Part shown: positions 14,758 through 23,290 of the stretch, one piece after another | Position numbering within the stretch: the stretch's first letter is position 1 | Layout: each line of letters opens with the position of its first letter | Assembly (NCBI RefSeq): GCF_014647975.1 | Contig: NZ_BMQF01000003.1 | Location: 62,001-126,000, forward strand | Length of the DNA: 64,000 nucleotides | Direction: 5' to 3' | Source of the DNA: Streptomyces fumigatiscleroticus | GTDB taxonomy: Bacteria > Actinomycetota > Actinomycetes > Streptomycetales > Streptomycetaceae | Program-made: the position numbers and the translations under genes | Notes under the pieces: model-generated | Told to the model about the DNA's origin: nothing | Seen by the model: the letters and a program-made list of their open reading frames with translations, nothing else | The model's database searches: none

Positions 14758-16100
14758 TACGCCCCCAGCAGGCTCTGGCCGCAGACGCGGACGATCTGGC
14801 CGTTGACCGCGCCGGAGGCCGGGTGGGCGAGCCAGGCGGTGGTCTCGGCGACGTCGGCGGGCAGTCCGCCCTGGGCGAGGGAGTTCATGCGGCGCCCCGC
14901 CTCGCGGATGAACAGCGGGATCGCGGCCGTCATCCTCGTCTCGACGAAGCCCGGCGCGACCGCGTTGACGGTGACCCCGTGCTCGGCCAGGGCACGCGGC
15001 GCCAGGGAGCGGACCAGGCCGACGATCCCCGCCTTGCTCGCGCCGTAGTTGGTCTGCCCCGCGTTGCCCGCGATCCCGGCGATCGAGGCCGTCGCCACGA
15101 TCCGCCCGCCGCGCTTCAGGGCACCGGCCGCGAGCAGCGCGTCCGTCGTGCGCAGCACGCTCGCCAGATTGACGTCGAGCACGGAAGCCCAGCGCTCCGC
15201 GTCCATGTTGACCAGTCGCCGGTCCCGGGTGATGCCCGCGTTGTGGATCAGGACGTCCAGGCCGCCGGGCACCGCCGCCGCGATCCGCTCGCCCGCGTCG
15301 GCGGCGGTGATGTCCAGGGCGAGGGCGGTGCCGCCGAGCCGGTCGGCGACGCGCCGGGCGTCCTCCTCGGCCCGGGGGACGTCGAGGACGACGACATGGG
15401 CGCCGTCCCGGGCCAGTGTCCCGGCGACCGCCTCGCCGATGCCGCGCGCGGCACCGGTGACCAGGGCGGTGCGCCCGGCCAGCGGCCGGTCCCAGTCGTC
15501 CGGAGCGGTGACCTCCCCGGTTCCGACCTCGATCACCTGGCCGCTGACGTAGGCGGACTTCGGCGAGAGCAGGAAGCGGAGCGTGGACTCGGCGGCGGTG
15601 GCGTCGGTGAGCCGGACGAGGTTGACGGTCCTGCCCCGGCCGATCTCCTTGCCCAGCGACCGGACGAAGCCCTCCAGGGCCTGCTGGGCGGCGGCCCGGT
15701 GATGGCCGGCCGGGTCGGCCGTACCGGCCGGATCGGCCGTGTCCAGCGGGTCGGGCGGGGAGCCCAGCACCAGCACCCGTCCGCTCTCCGCGACCGACCG
15801 CACCACCGGGTGCAGGGCCGCGTGCACCTCGCCGAGCCCCTCGACGTCCCGCACCCCGGTGGCGTCGAGGACGACGGCGCCGGGCCGTTCGGCGGAGTCC
15901 GTCACCGGCAGTCCCGTACGGGCGAGGACGGGTGCCAAATCGAGGTCGGACTTGCCCGCGGTGCGGTGCAGCAGCCCGCCCGGCAGCGCGGGCCGCTCCG
16001 CCGACCAGCGCCTGAGCGGGGCCGGCTGGGGCAGTCCGAGCCGCCGGGTCAGAAAGCGGCCGGGCGCGGTGCCGGTGAAGCTCAGATAGCGGTCGGGCAT
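14757..16100 (-). CDS. High-molecular-weight 3-oxoacyl-ACP/CoA reductase (FabG4-type SDR)
   Basis: A 447 aa short-chain dehydrogenase, much longer than the usual 245-250 aa FabG. Residues 1-205 are an extra flavodoxin-like N-terminal domain, as in mycobacterial FabG4. The C-terminal SDR half has the cofactor motif TALVTGAARGIGEAV (about 220), NAG (HNAGIT), the Ser of ATASIAGIAGNAGQT, and the catalytic YGASKAG. It reduces 3-oxoacyl thioesters. The ATG at 16100 has GGGAG at the right distance; a TTG two codons earlier is less likely. It diverges from the thiolase gene across a palindrome-rich 85 bp. Confidence 0.92.
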   Translation of the reverse strand: MPDRYLSFTGTAPGRFLTRRLGLPQPAPLRRWSAERPALPGGLLHRTAGKSDLDLAPVLARTGLPVTDSAERPGAVVLDATGVRDVEGLGEVHAALHPVVRSVAESGRVLVLGSPPDPLDTADPAGTADPAGHHRAAAQQALEGFVRSLGKEIGRGRTVNLVRLTDATAAESTLRFLLSPKSAYVSGQVIEVGTGEVTAPDDWDRPLAGRTALVTGAARGIGEAVAGTLARDGAHVVVLDVPRAEEDARRVADRLGGTALALDITAADAGERIAAAVPGGLDVLIHNAGITRDRRLVNMDAERWASVLDVNLASVLRTTDALLAAGALKRGGRIVATASIAGIAGNAGQTNYGASKAGIVGLVRSLAPRALAEHGVTVNAVAPGFVETRMTAAIPLFIREAGRRMNSLAQGGLPADVAETTAWLAHPASGAVNGQIVRVCGQSLLGA

Positions 16101-16124
16101 GTCCAACTCCCAGCTCCGAAGTCA

Positions 16125-16159
16125 GGCTTACTCCGGAGTAAGGTTACCGGAGGTAAGCC
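16125..16159. promoter_or_regulatory. Paired palindromic operator between the fabG-like and thiolase genes
   Basis: CTTACTCCGGAGTAAG (16127-16142) is a perfect 16-bp palindrome. TTACCGGAGGTAA (16144-16156) is a second palindrome one base later. GGCTTAC and GTAAGCC bound the whole element. The size and symmetry fit TetR-family binding; the regulator at 13.2 kb is the natural candidate. Confidence 0.75.
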
Positions 16160-16185
16160 TACGTCACCCCGAGGAGCAGGTCGAG

Positions 16186-17472
16186 ATGAGCCCTCTCAAG
16201 CCGCCGGCGGCCCGGCGCGTCGCCGTCATCGGCGGCGCGCGTGTCCCGTTCGCCCGCTCCGACGCCCCGTACGCCACCGCCTCCAACCAGGAGATGCTCA
16301 CCGCCGCCCTCGACGGACTCGTCGAGCGGTACGGACTCCAGGAGCCGGGCTCGGTGGGCGAGTTCGTGGCCGGTGCCGTGCTCAAGCACAGCCGGGACTT
16401 CAACCTCGCCCGCGAGACGGTCCTCGGCTCCCGGCTGGACCCGCGCACCCCCGCCTACGACATCCAGCAGGCCTGCGGCACCGGCCTCCAGGCCGTCATC
16501 GCCGCCGCCAACAAGATCGCCCTCGGCCAGACGGAGTCGGCGGTCGCCGGCGGCGCGGACACCGCGAGCGACGCACCGCTCGGCGTCAATGACTCGCTGC
16601 GCCGCATCCTGCTCCAGGCCAGGCGCGCCACGTCGCTGGGCGGCAGGGTGAAGGCCCTGGCGCGGGTGCGCCCCTCCCACCTGGTGCCGGACATCCCGCG
16701 CAACGCCGAGCCGCGCACCGGCCTGTCGATGGGCGAGCACGCCGCCGTCACCGCCCGCGCCTGGCACATCACGCGCGAGGCCCAGGACGAGCTGGCGGCG
16801 ACCAGCCACCGGCGGCTGGCGGCCGCGTACGAGCGCGGCTTCTTCCAGGACCTGGTCGTGCCCTTCCGGGGCCTGGCCCGCGACCAGAACCTGCGCCCCG
16901 GCTCGACGGTGGAGAAACTCGCCGCGCTCAGGCCGGTGTTCGGCCTGGACCATCCCGAGCCGACCATGACGGCGGGCAACTCCACCCCGCTGACGGACGG
17001 CGCGGCCACCGTGCTGCTGGCGAGCGAGGAGTGGGCCGAGGCGCGCGGCCTGGAACCGCTGGCGTATCTCACGGCGTACGAGACGGCCGCCGTCGACTTC
17101 GTCTCCGGCGATGTCGCGGGCGGCGAGGACGGCCTGCTGATGGCCCCGGCGTACGCGGTCCCGCGCATGCTCCGGCGGGCCGGGCTGGACATGGCGGACT
17201 TCGACCTGGTGGAGATCCACGAGGCGTTCGCGTCCCAGGTGCTGGCCACGCTGGCGGCCTGGGAGAAGCAGGGGCTGGCCCCGGTGGACCGGGCCCGGCT
17301 CAACGTCGCCGGTTCCTCCCTGGCCACCGGCCACCCCTTCGCGGCGACCGGCGCCCGGATCGTGGCGACGCTGGCCAAGCTGCTCGCGGAGCGCCAGGGT
17401 CCGGGGCGCGGACTGATCTCGGTGTGCGCGGCGGGCGGTCAGGGGGTGACGGCGGTACTGGAGCGGCCGTGA
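16186..17472 (+). CDS. Acetyl-CoA acetyltransferase / thiolase (FadA2-type)
   Basis: A 428 aa thiolase. The acyl-accepting Cys is in QQACGTGLQAV (Cys97). The second-site residues are EIHEAFASQ, the substrate-binding His in GHPFAATGARI, and the C-terminal catalytic Cys in CAAGGQG. It can cleave 3-oxoacyl-CoA or condense two acyl-CoAs. With the divergently placed FabG4-like reductase and MaoC hydratase, the group covers three steps of a beta-oxidation or elongation cycle, matching the mycobacterial fadA2-fabG4-htdX cluster. The start is the ATG at 16186, with GAGGAG ten bases upstream. Confidence 0.92.
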   Translation: MSPLKPPAARRVAVIGGARVPFARSDAPYATASNQEMLTAALDGLVERYGLQEPGSVGEFVAGAVLKHSRDFNLARETVLGSRLDPRTPAYDIQQACGTGLQAVIAAANKIALGQTESAVAGGADTASDAPLGVNDSLRRILLQARRATSLGGRVKALARVRPSHLVPDIPRNAEPRTGLSMGEHAAVTARAWHITREAQDELAATSHRRLAAAYERGFFQDLVVPFRGLARDQNLRPGSTVEKLAALRPVFGLDHPEPTMTAGNSTPLTDGAATVLLASEEWAEARGLEPLAYLTAYETAAVDFVSGDVAGGEDGLLMAPAYAVPRMLRRAGLDMADFDLVEIHEAFASQVLATLAAWEKQGLAPVDRARLNVAGSSLATGHPFAATGARIVATLAKLLAERQGPGRGLISVCAAGGQGVTAVLERP

Positions 17473-17712
17473 AGCCGGGTGCCGGAGCCGCGGGAAAAAC
17501 GTGAACAGCCCTCACATGATCCCCGAGGCTGCACAGCCCCGTCCCCGGACCATCTCCGAACCCGCACGAACTCCCCACGCCCGAGCCGTACGATCCCGAT
17601 CCTGACCGCCGGTAACACCCTTTTCCGCCGGCCTTCGGTGAACGCCTCGGCGCGCGAGGCACGTACGTCATGCAGCAAGGCAGTCGATCGCTGCACGTCC
17701 CAGGAGCCGCCC

Positions 17713-19641
17713 GTGACCACCCCGCTTCCCACCTTCGCCCCCTCGGCCGCCTTCGAGGACGCGCCCGTCCGCGGGCTCGTGGAGCCAGAGACGCGGCGGC
17801 TGGACGGGGTGGTGCGGGAGGCGTACGTACCGCCGTTCGCGCCACCGGTGCGGCACGGGTCGCTGGCCGAGCTGCCCTTCGAGAACGCCGCCGCGGTCCC
17901 CGACAAGGTGGTGCTCAGCCGCCGGATGCCGGACGGACGGTGGGTGGACGTCACGGCGGCCGAGTTCGCCGCCCAGGTGCTGGCGGTGGCGAAGGGCATG
18001 ATCGCCGAGGGGCTGATGCCGGGCGACCGCATCGCCGTGATGGCGCGCACGACGTACGAGTGGACGCTGCTGGACTTCGCCGCCTGGGCCGCCGGGCTGG
18101 TGACCGTGCCGATCTATCCGACCTCCTCCGTCTTCCAGGCCCGCTGGATCCTCCAGGACTCCGGCGCGGTGCTGCTGATCACCGAGACGGCCGCACAGGC
18201 CGCGGCCCTCGGCCCGGAACGCGACCGCATGCCGGACCTGCGGCACATCTGGGTGATGGAGAAGGGCCATGTGGAACAGCTGGCGGAGGTGGGCACGAGC
18301 ATCGCCGAGCAGGAGGTCGACGTCCGCCGCGGCATGCTCGGCCCGACCATGCTCGCCACCCTCATCTACACCTCCGGCACCACCGGCCGCCCCAAGGGCT
18401 GCGCCCTGACCCACGGCAACTTCTTCGCCGAGGTGGACAACGCGATCGAGCTGCTCTACCCCGTCTTCAAGGGCAGGTCGGGCGAGGACCCGGCGATCCT
18501 GCTCTTCCTGCCCATGTCGCACGTCTTCGGCCGCATGGTCGCCGTGTGCTGCGTCCGCGCCCGGGTACGCCTCGGACACGCGCCCAGCCTGAAGTCGGAG
18601 GACCTGCTCCCGGACCTCGCGGCCTTCAGGCCCACCTGTCTGCTGACCATCCCGTACATGCTGGAGAAGGTCTTCAACAGCGCCCGGGCCAAGGCGGAGG
18701 CGGGCGGCCGGCTCTCCTCCTTCGACCGCGCGGCGTCCGTGGCCGTGCGCTACGGCGAGGCACTGGAGGCCCGGCAGACCGGCACCGGCCAGGGCCCCTC
18801 ACGGTCGCTGAAGACGGCCCGCGCCTTCTACGACCCGCTGGTCTACCGCCGTATCCGCGCCGCCATGGGCGGCCGCGTCAAGTTCGCGATCTGCGGCGGC
18901 TCCCCGCTCGGCCGCCGGCTGGCCGCCTTCTACGCCGGTGCCGGCATCGACATCTTCGAGGGCTACGGCCTGACCGAGACGACGGCCGCGGCGACGGTGA
19001 CGCCCCCGCTCAAACCCCGGCTGGGCACGGTCGGCTGGCCGCTGCCCGGCACCCGTGTCCGCATCGCCGCCGACGGCGAGGTCCTGATCTCCGGCGAGCA
19101 GGTCCTGCACGGCTACTGGGACCCGCAGGCGGGCGGCGTCGTCCCCGCCGCCCCCGACGGCTGGTTCCCCACCGGCGACATCGGCCACCTCGACGACGAG
19201 GGCTATCTGACGATCACCGGCCGCAAGAAGGAGCTGCTGATCACGGCGGGCGGCAAGAGCGTGGCCCCGGCACCGCTGGAGAACTGGCTGCGCTCGCATC
19301 CCCTGATCTCCCAGTGCCTGGTCGTGGGCGACCAGCGCCCCTACGTCACGGCCCTGATCACCCTCGACCCGGAGGGCATCACCCACTGGCGCCGGATGAA
19401 CGGCAAGCATCCGGTCCCGCCGGAGCTCCTCGTGGACGACGAGGAGCTGAGGGCCGTCCTCCAGCGCGCCATTGAGGAGGCCAACAAGCTGGTCTCCCGC
19501 CCGGAGTCCATCCGCCGCTTCGCCGTCCTGCCCTGCGACTTCACGGAGGAGGCGGGACACCTGACCCCGTCGATGAAGCTGCGCCGCGGAGCGATCATGC
19601 GGGACTTCGCCCGTGAGGTGGAGAGGCTGTACGAGAAGTGA
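17713..19641 (+). CDS. AMP-dependent long-chain fatty acid-CoA ligase (FadD15-like)
   Basis: A 642 aa adenylate-forming enzyme that activates fatty acids to acyl-CoA. The P-loop motif LIYTSGTTGRPKG is at about residue 217, the adenine motif is in GYGLTETTAAATV, and the hinge region ends with GDIGHLDDEGYLTITGRKKE, then LLITAGGKSVAP. The length matches bacterial long-chain synthetases of the FadD15/AasC type. The GTG at 17713 has AGGAG six bases upstream. The frame upstream of it is open but would start inside the thiolase gene. The gene lies in the same direction as the thiolase with a 240-base gap in which I see nothing. Confidence 0.92.
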   Translation: MTTPLPTFAPSAAFEDAPVRGLVEPETRRLDGVVREAYVPPFAPPVRHGSLAELPFENAAAVPDKVVLSRRMPDGRWVDVTAAEFAAQVLAVAKGMIAEGLMPGDRIAVMARTTYEWTLLDFAAWAAGLVTVPIYPTSSVFQARWILQDSGAVLLITETAAQAAALGPERDRMPDLRHIWVMEKGHVEQLAEVGTSIAEQEVDVRRGMLGPTMLATLIYTSGTTGRPKGCALTHGNFFAEVDNAIELLYPVFKGRSGEDPAILLFLPMSHVFGRMVAVCCVRARVRLGHAPSLKSEDLLPDLAAFRPTCLLTIPYMLEKVFNSARAKAEAGGRLSSFDRAASVAVRYGEALEARQTGTGQGPSRSLKTARAFYDPLVYRRIRAAMGGRVKFAICGGSPLGRRLAAFYAGAGIDIFEGYGLTETTAAATVTPPLKPRLGTVGWPLPGTRVRIAADGEVLISGEQVLHGYWDPQAGGVVPAAPDGWFPTGDIGHLDDEGYLTITGRKKELLITAGGKSVAPAPLENWLRSHPLISQCLVVGDQRPYVTALITLDPEGITHWRRMNGKHPVPPELLVDDEELRAVLQRAIEEANKLVSRPESIRRFAVLPCDFTEEAGHLTPSMKLRRGAIMRDFAREVERLYEK

Positions 19642-19747
19642 GGGCCTGACCGGGCAGGAATCTGTGCGTTCCCCATCATGGAACAGGCGTTCGGTAAGGT
19701 GAACGGCCGATTGCCGACGGGTGTACCGGTGGGGAAGGCAGGCCGAC

Positions 19748-21265
19748 ATGGCAGGGCTGGAGCGGGCGGGGGAGCTCGACGAACTGTTGCGGTTGGTGCA
19801 ACGGGGCGGGAGCCCGGAGGAGGCGCTGGCATGGCTCGGCCGGCGGATCGGGGCGCACGCGGCCTGGATCGGCGCCGGCGGCGCCATCGAGGCGGCGACG
19901 CCGGGATTCCCGGCCGGGGCCGTGGCCGCGCTGGGGGACCGGGTGGAGCGCCTGGCCGACGGCGGACTCGCCGCTGCCACGGCACCGTGGGGCGGACTGG
20001 AGGTGCGCCTGGAGGCGTTCGGCAGACGCGAACCGCGCCCGGTGCTCGTGACGGTCGGGGCCGTGGCGCTGTCGCGGCCGCAGGCGGCACTCGCGTCGCA
20101 GGCCGGCGGATTGCTTCAGCTGCTGGCCGAGGCCCTGTCGGCCGACGACAGCGCACGCCGGTACGAGGAGAAGGCACGGGCCCAGCGTTTCGCGGTGCTG
20201 ACCGCCCTGATGACCGGGGACGTCACCCTGGCCCGGCGGATGACGACCGGTGAGGTGCCGCCGCTGCTGGACGCCGAGCGGGTGCGGATTCACCTGCTGC
20301 ACTGCCCTCCGGGCGACCGTGACCGGCTGGCCAGGGCCTACCAGGACGCGTCGGGCTACCACGGCTCCGCCCTGATGGTGCACTGCCCGGCCTTCCACGA
20401 CCACCTCATCTGCCCCATCGCCGAGGACACGGCCCCGGCCGGCCGGCCGAGTCTGGAACGGGTGCTGCGCCGACTCGTCCGTGAGCACCCCGGATACGCG
20501 CTGGGCGTCAGCAGTCCCCATCCGCTCGCCGCCACGGCCGAGGCCTACGGCGAGGCCCTGCACGCGCTGGCCGTCGCCCGCAACTCGCCGGACCGGGTGG
20601 CGTCCTACCGCGGCCGGCCGTTGCTGGCCCGCCTGCTGCCCCGCCCGGCCGGCATCGCCTGGGCCCGCGCCCGTGTCGCACCCCTGCGGGCCGAGCCGAG
20701 ACTCACCGGGGACATCACGCGCCTGGCCGTGACCTTTCCCCGGGCCGCGGTGGCCCGACTGCTGCACATCAGCCGTACCACCGTCGCCGCGCACTGCCGC
20801 AGAGCGGAACGCGCCCTGGGGCTGGACCTCGGGGACGTCAGGGCCCGCGCCGAGCTGGATCTGGCCCTGTCCCTGGCCGACCTCCACCCCGGTCCCACCG
20901 GCGAGCTCCCCAAGGCCCCGCCGGCCCTCGGGGAACTCCTGCGCAGCGCACCCGCCACCGCCTGGGCGGCAGACTTCCTCCGCCCGCTCCACGACGGCCG
21001 GCACCGCAGCCTCCGCCTCACCGTGCAGGCATGGATCGACCACAACACCGACGCCCGGCGGACGGCTCAGACCCTGGCGCTGAGCCGCAACACCGTCCGC
21101 ACCCGTCTGCGGGCCGCCGAACGCCTCCTTGACCGGGACCTGTTGACGACGGGGTCGGGCGTACACGACCTCGTGCACGCGCTGGCGGCGACTGGGCACC
21201 GTGCACATCCGGAAGACGGAAGTGAACACCGTGCACCGTGGTCGGCGTGGGACGCCGCTGCCTAG
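19748..21265 (+). CDS. PucR/CdaR-type helix-turn-helix regulator
   Basis: A 505 aa putative transcriptional regulator. The C-terminal part ends with a PucR-type helix-turn-helix (TVQAWIDHNTDARRTAQTLA, then LSRNTVRTRLRAAERLL), and a second internal HTH-like segment occurs near residue 335 (AVARLLHISRTTVAAHCRRA). The N-terminal 150 residues look like a degenerate GAF-type sensory region. The ATG at 19748 follows GGCAGG by five bases. It ends 52 bases before the tandem secreted-protein genes in the same direction, so it could control them. Function and signal are unknown. Confidence 0.75.
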   Translation: MAGLERAGELDELLRLVQRGGSPEEALAWLGRRIGAHAAWIGAGGAIEAATPGFPAGAVAALGDRVERLADGGLAAATAPWGGLEVRLEAFGRREPRPVLVTVGAVALSRPQAALASQAGGLLQLLAEALSADDSARRYEEKARAQRFAVLTALMTGDVTLARRMTTGEVPPLLDAERVRIHLLHCPPGDRDRLARAYQDASGYHGSALMVHCPAFHDHLICPIAEDTAPAGRPSLERVLRRLVREHPGYALGVSSPHPLAATAEAYGEALHALAVARNSPDRVASYRGRPLLARLLPRPAGIAWARARVAPLRAEPRLTGDITRLAVTFPRAAVARLLHISRTTVAAHCRRAERALGLDLGDVRARAELDLALSLADLHPGPTGELPKAPPALGELLRSAPATAWAADFLRPLHDGRHRSLRLTVQAWIDHNTDARRTAQTLALSRNTVRTRLRAAERLLDRDLLTTGSGVHDLVHALAATGHRAHPEDGSEHRAPWSAWDAAA

Positions 21266-21317
21266 CGTGAGCACATGGGCCGCAGTGGCCCGCACAGTTC
21301 ACGGATCTGGGGGTTTC

Positions 21318-21722
21318 ATGAACAAGTTCCGCATCGGGGGAGTCACGGTCGCCGCGGTGGCGCTGATCGCGGTGGCGGGTTCGCCGGCCTCGGCGGGCAC
21401 GAGCGTGACCTCGTACGGAGAGAGCACCAAGGCGTCCTGCTCGCACGGTTCCAAGGGCACGTTCGACGACTACGGCGAGCACTTCTACGTCACCGACACG
21501 TGTGCCGACAGCATGTCCGCGGTGCTCAAGGTGGACGTCGCGCCGTACCAGTCGGGCGGCGGCTACGACTTCACCATCTGGAACCCCAACGGCTCGGGCG
21601 ACACGAAGGACGTGAACAAGAGCTACGCGGAGGGCACGGGCGTCTGCATCCAGGCCGGGGTGGGCGAGTACAGCTCCGGCGAGTGGGGCCTGTGGGGTTA
21701 CTGGACCTGCGGGGTGGCCTGA
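21318..21722 (+). CDS. Small secreted protein, first of a tandem pair
   Basis: A 134 aa protein with a clean Sec signal peptide (MNKFRIGGVTVAAVALIAVA, then GSPASAG with an A-x-A site). The mature part is about 105 residues, rich in Gly, Tyr and Ser, with four Cys (SCSH, DTCADS, GVCIQ, WTCGVA) that could make two disulfides. I do not recognise the family. A copy follows four bases downstream with roughly three quarters of the residues identical by eye. A TGGGGG box lies seven bases before the ATG. Confidence 0.8.
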   Translation: MNKFRIGGVTVAAVALIAVAGSPASAGTSVTSYGESTKASCSHGSKGTFDDYGEHFYVTDTCADSMSAVLKVDVAPYQSGGGYDFTIWNPNGSGDTKDVNKSYAEGTGVCIQAGVGEYSSGEWGLWGYWTCGVA

Positions 21723-21726
21723 TCCC

Positions 21727-22131
21727 ATGAACAGGTTCCGTGTCGTGGGGATGACGGTCGCCGCGGTGGCCCTGGTCGCGGTGGCCGGTTCGCCGGCCTC
21801 GGCGGGCTCCAACGCGACCTCGTACGGGCAGACCCAGAAGGACTCGTGCTCCTACAGCTCCAAGGGCACGTTCGACGACTACGGCGAGCACTTCTACGTC
21901 ACCGACATGTGTGCCGACAACATGTCCGCGGTGCTCAAGGTGGATGTCGAGCCGTTCCAGTCGGGCGGCGGCTACGACTTCACCATCTGGAACCCGAACA
22001 AGGCGGGCAGCACGAAGGACGTGAACAAGAGCTACGCCGAGGGCACGTACGTCTGCATCCAGGCCGGACTGGGCGACTACGGAACCCGTGAGTGGGGCGG
22101 CTGGGGCTCCTGGGACTGCGGAGTGGCCTGA
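21727..22131 (+). CDS. Small secreted protein, second of a tandem pair
   Basis: A 134 aa near-duplicate of the preceding protein. The segment GTFDDYGEHFYVTD and the block DFTIWNP are identical, as are the four Cys positions. The signal peptide is MNRFRVVGMTVAAVALVAVA followed by GSPASAG. Differences cluster just after the signal peptide and in the last 30 residues. Same length and four-base spacing show a local gene duplication; both copies are intact, so both are probably kept by selection. Function unknown. The DNA of the central part is almost identical, so gene conversion is possible. Confidence 0.8.
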   Translation: MNRFRVVGMTVAAVALVAVAGSPASAGSNATSYGQTQKDSCSYSSKGTFDDYGEHFYVTDMCADNMSAVLKVDVEPFQSGGGYDFTIWNPNKAGSTKDVNKSYAEGTYVCIQAGLGDYGTREWGGWGSWDCGVA

Positions 22132-22215
22132 GCCGTGGAGGGTGCGGGGGCGGAGCCCACTTCCGGGCATTCGCCCCCTGCCTCGGCCCGGCACCCGGAA
22201 GGCGGCGAGCGGGAG

Positions 22216-22530
22216 TCAGGCGACGCCCGCCGCCCGCAGCAGCGCCGTCGTCACGGCCGCGCCGAGGACCACCACCACGAACGGCGCCCGCGACCACGCC
22301 AGGATCCCGCCCGCAGACACCCCGGCCGGACGCGCCCACCCGGCGAAGCCGCCGTCCTCCGTCAGCGCTCCCGTCGCCAGCAGCGCGACCAGCAGCACCA
22401 CCGCACCGGCCGACAGCAGCTCCCGCACCCGGGCGGGGAGCACGACCCGGCCGTGCAGCACCGGGCCCACCAGCCGGAAGGCATACGTCCCCACCGCCAG
22501 CGCCAGGATCACGGCCACCGTCGCACTCAT
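22216..22530 (-). CDS. azlD: AzlD family branched-chain amino acid exporter subunit
   Basis: A 104 aa protein with three to four hydrophobic helices (VAVILALAVGTYAFRLVGPV, LLSAGAVVLLVALLATGAL, PFVVVVLGAAVTTALLRAAG). It is the small subunit that, with AzlC, exports branched-chain amino acids or their analogues. The ATG overlaps the azlC stop by four bases (ATGA), as expected for the two-gene unit. Confidence 0.88.
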   Translation of the reverse strand: MSATVAVILALAVGTYAFRLVGPVLHGRVVLPARVRELLSAGAVVLLVALLATGALTEDGGFAGWARPAGVSAGGILAWSRAPFVVVVLGAAVTTALLRAAGVA

Positions 22531-23213
22531 GCCGGCCGCCTCCGCCCGTAGGCGAACAGCCCGGTGAGGGCCAGCAGCACCGGTACCCCCGCCGGGACGG
22601 CCGGGGTCACCGCGAGCGCCACCGCCGCGCCGGCCGGAGCGGCCCGGCGCAGGCCGGCGTCCTGCCGCAAAGCGGGCAGCACCAGCGCGGCGAGGACGGC
22701 GGGGAAGGCCGCGTCCAGTCCGTACCGGGCGGTGTCGCCGAGCGCGCCGCCGGCCAGCGCTCCGGCCAGGACGCCCGCGTTCCACACGGCGAACATGCCG
22801 ACGCCGGAGAGCCAGAACGCCGCCCGCCGCCGCTCCGGGCCGGTCTGGGCCAGCGCGAACGCCACCGTCTCGTCGGTGACCAGATGCGCCCCGACGAGAC
22901 GGGCGGGCCAGCTCCGGCCGATGGTCTCGGCGACCGCGAGGCCGAAGGCCGCCGTCCGCGTGTTGAGCAGCAGGCCCGTGACCGCGGCGGCCACCGGGCC
23001 GCCCCCCGCCAGCAGGATGCCGACCGCGCTGAACTGGGCCGAGCCCGCGTACACGACCAGCGACATCAGCACCGGCACCCACACCGGCAGCCCGCCGGCG
23101 ACGGAGATCGCACCGAAGGACACCCCGACGACGCCACTGGCCAGGCAGACCAGGGCCACATCGCGCAGCAACTCGGGGTCACGGACGGGAGAAGTTCGTC
23201 GTACCGAACGCAT
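22527..23213 (-). CDS. azlC: AzlC family branched-chain amino acid exporter subunit
   Basis: A 228 aa polytopic membrane protein. The family signature GVSFGAISVAGGLPVWVPVL, then SLVVYAGSAQFSAVGILLAG, is clear in the N-terminal third, and NTRTAAFGLAV follows. It is the large subunit of the AzlCD exporter. I use the ATG at 23213; a GTG eight codons upstream is possible. There is no good Shine-Dalgarno at either. It is transcribed away from an XRE-cupin regulator, the usual partner of azl genes, with two operator-like palindromes in and before the start. Confidence 0.9.
   Translation of the reverse strand: MRSVRRTSPVRDPELLRDVALVCLASGVVGVSFGAISVAGGLPVWVPVLMSLVVYAGSAQFSAVGILLAGGGPVAAAVTGLLLNTRTAAFGLAVAETIGRSWPARLVGAHLVTDETVAFALAQTGPERRRAAFWLSGVGMFAVWNAGVLAGALAGGALGDTARYGLDAAFPAVLAALVLPALRQDAGLRRAAPAGAAVALAVTPAVPAGVPVLLALTGLFAYGRRRPA
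23194..23209. promoter_or_regulatory. Operator-like 16-mer, site 1 (within azlC start)
   Basis: GTTCGTCGTACCGAAC has GTTCG/CGAAC arms. It matches site 2 at 12 of 16 positions. It lies just inside the azlC coding sequence, four bases past the ATG. Confidence 0.6.
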
Positions 23214-23241
23214 GTTTTCTACACTGGACGGGACCACGACC

Positions 23242-23257
23242 GTTCGTCAAGCTGAAC
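23242..23257. promoter_or_regulatory. Operator-like 16-mer, site 2 (azlC / XRE intergenic)
   Basis: GTTCGTCAAGCTGAAC has GTTC/GAAC arms and lies 48 bases from site 1. A half-site GTACCGAAC is present again at 23270-23278, just before the regulator gene. The set fits autoregulation by the XRE-cupin protein and joint control of azlCD. Confidence 0.6.
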
Positions 23258-23290
23258 GATCGTACCGCTGTACCGAACGGAGCGTCCGAG

